This document shows, piece after piece, positions 49,817 through 64,000 of a stretch of DNA of 64,000 nt. The stretch lies in assembly GCA_020137815.1 (NCBI GenBank), contig CM035350.1, forward strand, positions 9,613,377 through 9,677,376, given 5' to 3'. Both the position numbers and the translations under genes were made by a program. Below the pieces are notes generated by a model. The model ran no database searches and had not been told where the DNA came from. It was given only the letters and a program-made list of their open reading frames with translations. The DNA is from Hormiphora californensis (lineage: Eukaryota; Ctenophora; Tentaculata; Cydippida; Pleurobrachiidae). Within the stretch, counting starts at the first letter, position 1; the number at the start of each line of letters is the position of its first letter.

Positions 49817-50018
49817 CAGTCGGACCCTGATTTACTGGAAGTATCAACTTCTCCCAATAAAGAAAACTAGCGGTATAGTATTTGACCCCGATATACCGGA
49901 CACCCTTTCAGCTTTCACCGAGCATCCCGGTAATTCGTTGGTCACGTGTGAGGGGATTGCCTTTCGGGCGCGCGAACATGAGGGGCGCGACGTGCCCAAG
50001 GTAATTCGGGGTCCGACT
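49817..50018. mobile_element. Pogo-like MITE (copy B) carrying a 62-bp insertion
   Basis: Paralogue of 46778-46928, also lacking a short internal stretch near its left end. Broken at 49938-49999 by the insertion described separately. Confidence 0.75.
49938..49999. mobile_element. 62-bp insertion with 9-bp target duplication
   Basis: Starts TTGGTCACGTG and ends CGACGTGCCCAA (imperfect inverted ends TTGGKCACGT). Flanked by GGTAATTCG at 49929-49937 and 50000-50008. The paralogous site in copy A (46909-46917) holds one GGTAATTCG and no insertion. Confidence 0.82.
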
Positions 50019-50232
50019 ATATTATGAGTATCAATATCATAACTATTATATTCAGACACTCACTTCAGACTTGTGTGGCTCACATCGTCATCTGCTGTCT
50101 GGCGCCGCCGACCCCATCTGAGCGCACTGTCGCGGGTATTGGGGTATGGCGCCGCCATACAGCTGTCATCTGTGAGGGAAGATCAATCAAACACCACTAA
50201 ACATATTCTGAGTGAGGTGATCCATCGCATGT

Positions 50233-57107
<6,875 letters not shown>

Positions 57108-58440
57108 GTTTATCTGGTGTGATACCGGTGTTCAGTCCGTATTGCAAGCTACTAAAAAGAGGGATTGTGATGATGAAAAAGCACTGCTAAACATCATATC
57201 TGTTTACAAAATATCAATATGAACAAACAGTGATCTGCTTTGTTGCAATTTAGTGGAAACTTGAGAGACGACAGGTGAATAAAAACAAGCTAGGCCATTG
57301 AGTTAGCTACATTGTAGGCAACTCAATGCCCTAGCAATTGTAGCTACAAGTAGAAGCATTACTCTCCTTTGTTTATCTCTACTGGGCCTCTCTAGTCTCT
57401 ACTATAATTATAACTCCTATTGTTGGACACGTCGCGGCCCTCTGTTTTCGCGGCCCGCTCGGAGCTTGGTCGCTTGTAGTGGAGATCTATGTAGTGGAGA
57501 GATATCAATCCCTCCCCCGGGGAGAGAATAATATGAGATATCAGCTCTTATCTAGCGAAAGAAAACTCAAACGTGATGTGAGAACTACTATTGTATTAGT
57601 ATAATATCATAATATCAATATGAATAAGCAGTGATCACTGCTTCGATTTGTTGAGTAAGGAGTGACCCCTTCCTCAATAAGCTTTGACGCTTTGTGGCGG
57701 TTTCGGGGAAGCAAGAGACAGAAGATAAATAAATACAAGCTAGGCCATTGAGCACTGGCCTGACAGGAATTTCTATGTCACATGCACAGAAACTCGTCTA
57801 ACTCGTCTAATGTTTATTTAGTGATCCGAAGTCCCATGGGGCCTGCCTGTAGAATTATTACATCGTGCATAAATAATAACGTGTCCACTCAGAGAAAGCC
57901 CAGGACGACCCCGGTTCACTGTTTGTTTAGACGACGTGTAAATGAAATTAAAGAGAGGAAAATCTATAATAGCCCTCATTTGATGAGATAAAGACTTGAA
58001 ATTTTGAGGTTAGGCAGATTATGTCGAGTTCTTCTTAGGTTTGGGACCCAACCAAAAAATGACAGCCACCTCATGCATTACATGTCATTCTCGGTTTGGG
58101 ATCTACTGAAAGCTGTCTAGTTGACCGAGCTATAAATTGGTACAGCTTCGGCTGGAAAGTAAAATTCCCCTGTACGTTTGTTGACCCTTACTCAACAACT
58201 GTCTGGCGCCGCGACCCCATCTGAGCGCACTCAAATGGGGTATGGCGCACTCAAATGGGGTATGGCGCACTCAAATGGGGTATGGCGCCGCCATACAGCT
58301 CAACAACTGCACATAGGGCCGGCTGGCTGGCAAATGTTCATTTGCAACTGCCACAGACGTGGGCGCCATACCCCAATCGGATTTTCAAATGGCACGCGAC
58401 AGTACGCTCAGATGGGATCGGCAGCGCCAGACAGGTCTAG
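57108..58440. other. Amt upstream region
   Basis: Contains a degraded direct repeat (ATCAATATGAA...CAAGCTAGGCCATTGAG at 57205-57300 and 57610-57750) and, at 58199-58433, a member of the TGTCTGGCGCCGC / GCGCCAGACA foldback family with three copies of TATGGCGCACTCAAATGGGG. The Amt promoter should be near 57110-57400. No gene supported. Confidence 0.6.
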
Positions 58441-58469
58441 ACACCGTTCCAACGCCGTCCAAAAGCCGT

Positions 58470-60475
58470 CCAGGTGGGTTAAAATGGGAAAGTTTCTTAG
58501 AGATAAGGTGGGTCAAAGTGGGAAAATTTCTTTGAGATTAGGTGGGTCAAAGTGGGAAATATTCTTAGAGATAAGGTGGGTCAAAGTGGGAAATATTCTT
58601 AGAGATAAGGTGAGTCAAAGTGGGAAAGTTTCTTAGAGATTAGGTGGGTCAAAGTGGGAAAATTTCTTAGAGATAAGGTGAGTCAAAGTGGGAAAGTTTC
58701 TTAGAGATTAGGTGGGTTAAAATGGGAAAGTTTCTTAAAGATTAGGTGGCTCAAAATGGGAAAGTTTCTTAGAGATTAGGGGGATCAAACTTCAAACTCA
58801 AAGTGGGAAAATTTCTTAGAGATTAGGTGGGTCAAAGTGGGAAATTTTCTTAGAGATAAGGTGAGTCAAAGTGGGAAAGTTTCTTAGAGACTAGGTGGGT
58901 CAAAGTGGGAAAGTTTCTTAGAGATAAGGTGAGTCAAAGTGGGAAAGTTTCTTAGATATTAGGTGGGTTAAAATGGGAAAGTTTCTTAGAGATAAGGTGA
59001 GTCAAAGTGGGAAAGTTTCTTAGAGATTAGGTGGGTTAAAATGGGAAAGTTTCTTAGAGATTAGGTGGCTCAAAGTGGGAAAGTTTCTTAGAGATTAGGT
59101 GGGTTAAAATGGGAAAGTTTCTTAGAGATAAGCTGAGTCAAAGTGGGAAAGTTTCGTAGAGATTAGGTGGCTCAAAGTGGGAAAGTTTCTTAGAGATAAG
59201 GTGGGTTAAAATGGGAAAGTTTCTTAGAGATTAGGGGGATCAAACTTCAAACTCAAAGTGGGAAAATTTCTTAGAGATTAGGTGGGTCAAAGTGGGAAAT
59301 TTTCTTAGAGATAAGGTGAGTCAAAGTGGAAAAGTTTCTTAGAGATTAGGTGGGTCAAAGTGGGAAAGTTTCTTAGAGATAAGGTGAATCAAAGTGGGAA
59401 AGTTTCTTAGAGATTAGGTGGGTTAAAATGGGAAAGTTTCTTAGAGATTAGGTGGGTCAAAGTGGGAAAGTTTCTTAGAGATAAGGTGCAGTGAGTCAAA
59501 GTGGGAAAGTTTCTTAGAGTGTCGAAAGTTTTTTAGAGATTAGGTGGCTCAAAGTGGGACTGGGAAAATTTCTTAGAGATAAGGTGGATCAAAGTGGGAA
59601 ATTTTCTTAGAGATAAGGTGAGTCAAAGTGTGAAAGTTTCTTAGAGATTAGGTGGGTTAAAATGGGAAAGTTTCTTAGAGATTAGGTGGGTTAAAATGGC
59701 AAAGTTTCTTAGAGATAAGGTGAGTCAAAGTGGGAAAGTTTCTTAGAGATTAGGTGGGTTAAAATGGGAAAGTTTCTTAGAGATTAGGTGGGTAAAAGTG
59801 GGAAAGTTTCTTAGAGATTAGGTGGGTTAAAATGGGAAAGTTTCTTAGAGATAAGGTGAGTCAAAGTGGGAAATTTTCTTAGAGATAAGGTGAGTTAAGG
59901 TGGGTCACAGTGGGAAATTTTCTTAGAGATTAGGTGGGTCAAAGTGGGAAAGTTTCTTAGAGATAAGGTGCAGTGAGTCAAAGTGGGAAAGTTTCTTATA
60001 GTGTCGAAAGTTTCTTAGAGATAAGGTAAGTCAAAGTGGGAAAGTTTCTTAGAGATTAGGTGGGTTAAAATGGGAAAGTTTCTTAGAGATTAGGTGGCTC
60101 AAAGTGGGACTGGGAAAATTTCTTAGAGATAAGGTGGGTCAAAGTGGGAAAATTTCTTAGAGATTAGGTGGGTTAAAATGGGAAAGTTTCTTAGAGATTA
60201 GGTGGCTCAAAGTGGGACTGGGAAAATTTCTTAGAGATAAGGTGGGTCAAAGTGGGAAATATTCTTAGAGATAAGGTGGGTCAAAGTGGGAAATATTCTT
60301 AGAGATAAGGTGAGTCAAAGTGGGAAAGTTTCTTAGAGATTAGGTGGGTCAAAGTGTGAAATTTTCTTAGAGATAAGGTGAGTCAAAGTGTCGAATGTTT
60401 CTTAGAGATTAGGTGGGTCAAGGTGGGAAAGTTTCTTAGAGATGAGGTGAGTCAAAGTGGGAACGTTTCTTAGAG
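58470..60475. repeat. 34-bp minisatellite, ~2 kb
   Basis: About 58 units of GTGGGAAAGTTTCTTAGAGATAAGGTGAGTCAAA. Variants alternate (AAGGTGAGTC / TTAGGTGGGTT), giving a higher-order two-unit pattern, with occasional truncated or fused units (TTCTTAGAGTGTCGAAAG). Not a CRISPR array: there are no unique spacers. Confidence 0.95.
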
Positions 60476-60520
60476 TGGTTAGATCTAGAGAAGTTAAATC
60501 TTGCTTGTTAATTGGTAACA

Positions 60521-60848
60521 TAGACACCTGGCGCGACCCCCGCAGTCCGCAAACATTTGTCGGCTCCGCCCCCTAAAAAAGGGTCGTGTCTTTCAAGGCT
60601 TTTTGCACGCGATCCACTGGACCGATTTACATCCCGCTTGTCGCAAAAGACTGCAAATTTGACTCAATTCCTGTTGACAGACAAACTTCTAGGGTATTTT
60701 CCAGCATATTATGATCGAATTTGTAGTCTTTTGCGACAAACCGGATGCAAATCGGTCCAGTGGATCGCGTGCAACATCCCTTGAAAGAAACGACCCTTTT
60801 TGGGGCGGAGCCGTCACGTGTGTGCGGGGGTCGCGCCAGGTCTCTATG
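60521..60848. repeat. Foldback element with CACCTGGCGCGACCCCCGC arms
   Basis: Two ~145-bp inverted arms (ATAGACACCTGGCGCGACCC ... GGTCGCGCCAGGTCTCTAT) around a short AT-rich loop. Arms share GATCCACTGGACCGATTT and TTTTGCGACAAA. Non-coding. Confidence 0.85.
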
Positions 60849-61274
60849 TCAGTGTCACCAAGCTTGTTAAAACATGTTCATGTTGTATTTGATTTGTTTT
60901 CATTCACTGAGTACTGACATATGCGCATTTTCCTCGTAACTTGACTGGATCTAATGGCGAGTTCGTCATATGGAGAACTCTCAGGCGCGCTCACCAGCGC
61001 TTATAATTACGCGCTATAATAGCGCCGCGCATTTTACTGTAAAGCCGCGCGCGTGCTCGTTTCGGCCCGGTCAGAATTTGATGAGTCACCGCACCGAGAC
61101 GAGACCCGAAATTTTCTTAAACTTTTTGTCTTTTTTATTTTTGTTTGGCATGTGCTTCTTGAAAATTTCTCCTTTTTTTGGCATGCGCTAAAGTCCATTT
61201 TTATTCAACTGTTCACCCCTCAACTCGTGCGCGTGCGATATTTTAATTTACGCTGCGCGCGCTACACGTTAACA
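60849..61274. other. Sequence before the second retrotransposon
   Basis: GC-rich blocks (GGCGCGCTCACCAGCGC, CCGCGCGCGTGCTCG) alternate with T-rich sequence. It may be the element's 5' UTR, but no 5' end or target duplication is visible. Confidence 0.4.
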
Positions 61275-61812
61275 TGCCACTATTTCACCAGTCGTCAGCA
61301 CCGCTAAAGTGACTATTCTCAACGTACCACTGGAGACCGAAGGTGTTGGAAAGGACGCCATCAATAAATTAGTTTTGCACAACCTTGAATCCAAAAACCC
61401 GTGGATCAAATCTAGCAACACCACTGTGGTTGATGTAAAGAGTCACTTTAAAAACAAGCAGTTGTGCAATGTGGCTCTTAGACTTCCAGTAGCCATCCAG
61501 AAGCGTGTACTGGATGATGGTAAGTTATACTACGGGAGATCACGGCTAAATGTTGAGGAGCGCTTTCACATTCAACAATGCTATAAATGCCAGGGTTTCA
61601 ACCATGTGAGCAAGGACTGTACTAGTGAAGTCTCAGTCTGTAAACGTTGTGGCGGTGACCATGATGTGAAGCAATGCGATGCTACATCTACGAAACTGTG
61701 CGTTAATTGCAATAACTCATCGGAGCATAAATCCAGCTCCCATTCTCACTACAGTGGTTATCGTCTGTGTCCCGTTCGGGTCAGTGTCATTAACAGGATG
61801 GCAAAAAACTAG
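61275..61812 (+). mobile_element. Non-LTR retrotransposon ORF1 (Gag-like, CCHC zinc knuckles), 5' truncated
   Basis: Open frame without an ATG, entered right after a stop at 61270. Ends in three Cys/His knuckles: CYKCQGFNHVSKDC, CKRCGGDHDVKQC, CVNCNNSSEH, which bind the element RNA. The N-terminal Gag part is short, so ORF1 lacks its beginning, consistent with a 5'-truncated insertion or a frame break. Stops (TAG) two bases before ORF2. Confidence 0.75.
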
Positions 61813-61814
61813 AG

Positions 61815-64000
61815 ATGTCAGGGGTTCCTCATCTCCGATTTGGAAGCTTGAACTGTTTCTCCCTTCGTAACAAACTGGAGGAGATTATGGTGCTTATTTC
61901 TGAACAGTGCATTGATGTTATGTGCATCACTGAGTCATGGCTTCATGTCGAGGAACATGCGATCTCAAGACATATCTCTGAATTTGACTATCAGTTGATA
62001 AGTTTATCTAGAGGTTCCAGAGGAGGAGGTGTAGCAGTAATATGCAAAAATGGCTTAACTGTGAAGCGACCGAAGACGAATCGCCAATTTTCGTCATATG
62101 AGTGCCTAGTGGTTACAGTGGAAGGACCCGGAGTTCAACTTACTAGAGTAGCTGTTGTGTATCGTCCACCTGATTCAACAAAACAGGCTGTCTTCTTAGA
62201 CGAGTTCGAACAATTTTTGTCGGCTTTCTCCACTTTGAATGGACACCTGCTAATCACTGGCGACTTTAACATCCATGCTGAAAACCCCAGCTGTAATTTT
62301 TCGAACAACTTTATGCAAATAGTTGAAGATCATAACTGGCACCAGAAGATTAACCAGCCGACTCATATAAACGGTGGTTGGCTTGACCTGGTTTTAGCAG
62401 GAGATGAATATCTGTTGAGTGATGTAGATGTTATACCAACTCCAGAGGTTCCTGATCATTTTCTTGTATCATTTAATGTTCACTGTGGTTCAGCAAACCG
62501 ACCATCTCTGAAAAAGACAGTTACATGCCGAGCTATGAGAAAAATAACAGCTGAAGCTATAACAGATATGATCCAGAAATCTGAACTGAAAGGACCACTG
62601 TTTCCTGGCCGCTCTCTTGCTGACTGCGTTGAAATGTACCAGGAGCTTTTACTTGATATATTGGATGAACTAGCACCTCTTGAGGAAAAATCTATCCGGG
62701 TTGGAGGAAAACCTCAATGGTTTGATAATGCCTGCTACAATGTGCTGAGAAGTCGACGCAAGGCTGAACGCAAGTACAAAAAGCTTTACAGAAAAAAGCT
62801 GCGGAAGCCCACCAGGGTGTCCTTTGAAGAGCTTGATCGAGCTGAGTTGGAGTTTGTGAAAGAAGTGCGATGTGCACGGTCTGTGTTTCGAAAAGCGAGG
62901 AGAGAGTACTTTAGAAGACGTCTTGAAGCTGTCGAAGGAAATCCTTCTGCAACTTATCAACTTCTGAACTACCTACTTGGTAAAGATAAAACTCCCCGTC
63001 AACTACCAACCGTTGCTGATCCTGCCAAACTACCAGAAATGCTAAACGACTTCTTCCATTCGAAGGTCAGATGTATTTACGATGATATTCGCAACGACCC
63101 AGCATTCTCGGAAACTCTGCCTGTCCTTCCGGATTTGACGCCAGAATCGCCAATCTCTCCTGTATTTGCATCGTTTAAACCTGTGTCTGATGAACAACTG
63201 GTAACAACCATCCGAAGTATGAATCAAAAACATTGTGCTCTCGATCCACTTCCTACTTCGATTTTAACTGCAGTACTTCCTCATCTTGTTCCCCTCCTGT
63301 CAAAAATTGTCAACATGAGCTTATCAGAAGGGGAAGTTCCAGAAAGTCTGAAGAGAGCTATCATAAGACCTGCTTACAAAAATTCATCTCTGGATCCGGA
63401 TGAGCTCAAGAGTTATAGACCCATCTCAAACTTATCTTTCCTCTCGAAAGTGATAGAGAAGTGTGTGTCAGACCAGTTGATAGGACACATAGAAAAACAT
63501 GATCTATTTGCTAAGTTCCAATCTGCTTACAGAACTAACCATAGCTGCGAAACTGCTACAGTGAAGATAGTAAATGACATCCTCATGCAAGTTGACAAAA
63601 AATCCCAGGTGATCTTGGTGTTGTTGGATTTGTCTGCCGCTTTCGACACCATTTCTCATTCCAAACTATTAAATCGACTTGAGACTGAATATCGAATTGG
63701 AGGTCGAGTTCTCAAATGGATAAAGTCATATCTGTCTGGACGGTCTGCTAGGGTCAGGATTGGATCCATGGAGTCTAGTTCTAAGCCCATCGAGATTGGC
63801 GTTCCCCAGGGATCCATTCTGGGACCTCTTTTGTTCATCTTGTACACAAAGGATCTGGAAAAGATTGCTGCTCTATATGGTCTCAGCCTCCATATGTACG
63901 CAGATGACTCTCAGCTTTACATCTCCTTTCTGCCAGACTCCATCGCTGATGTCATTGATAGGTTACAGAAATGTGTGGCACATATAAGGGTGTGGATGGC
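61815..64000 (+). mobile_element. Non-LTR retrotransposon ORF2: APE endonuclease plus reverse transcriptase, runs off right edge
   Basis: 728 codons from ATG 61815, open to the window end. N-terminal APE-type endonuclease: LNCFSLRNKLEE, CITESWL, GGVAVI, VYRPP, ITGDFNIH, PTHINGGWLDLV, PDHFLV, giving the catalytic Asn, Glu, Asp/Asn and Asp/His positions. Reverse transcriptase from about residue 430: YRPISNLSFLSKVIEK, LLDLSAAFDTISH, GVPQGSILGPLLF and catalytic MYADDSQLY near 63893. This arrangement is typical of Jockey/CR1-group elements that prime at a nick made by the endonuclease. No frameshift is seen, so it may be young. Confidence 0.92.

Noticed and set aside
58470-60475. CRISPR-like array
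   Set aside because: Units are contiguous with no unique spacers, and the genome is eukaryotic.

Overview
The window is animal nuclear DNA. Genes are split by many short GT-AG introns. Recognisable products are a Sec8/EXOC4 exocyst subunit, an HPDL-type dioxygenase, an HDAC6-type deacetylase, an Enhancer-of-zeste (EZH) histone methyltransferase, a rhodopsin-like GPCR and an Amt ammonium transporter. Introns are short but packed with hairpins, microsatellites and small transposons. An early-branching metazoan such as a sponge fits best; that is inference, as no species-diagnostic locus is visible. A run of exactly 100 N (39265-39364) shows it is a scaffolded assembly.

Layout: 1-13020 holds three co-directional minus-strand genes: EXOC4 (3' end off the left edge), HPDL and a single-catalytic-domain HDAC6-like gene. 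13446-22600 is transposon-rich: an ORF1 of one non-LTR element, several foldback elements and a nearly complete non-LTR retrotransposon with a restriction-like endonuclease. 22657-31624 is a plus-strand EZH gene (15 exons); its 3.2 kb third intron holds nested palindromes, an inverted pair of tRNA-Glu(CTC) genes and a tRNA-derived SINE. 31625-42466 is intergenic: microsatellites, a 3.25 kb hAT-like palindrome with a minisatellite core, and a 1.6 kb element with an 8-bp target duplication. 42467-57107 carries a plus-strand GPCR and a convergent minus-strand Amt gene. The segment joining their 3' ends is tandemly duplicated, so each gene has two copies of its last exon(s). 57108-64000 has the Amt upstream region, a 2 kb minisatellite, a foldback element and a second non-LTR retrotransposon running off the right edge.

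The most notable structure is a 109-bp hAT-type MITE family (TIR CAGGAACCGACCGAA, 8-bp target duplications). One copy lies inside an EZH exon and adds exactly 39 open codons in frame; another sits on an EZH splice donor and duplicates it; a third abuts the EZH stop codon with 51 bp of flank duplicated. The window is unusually dense in long inverted repeats of several unrelated families. The HDAC6-like, GPCR and Amt models keep frame through every junction. EZH does too except for the unresolved donor of exon 8. EXOC4, HPDL and one retroelement carry apparent single-base frame breaks.
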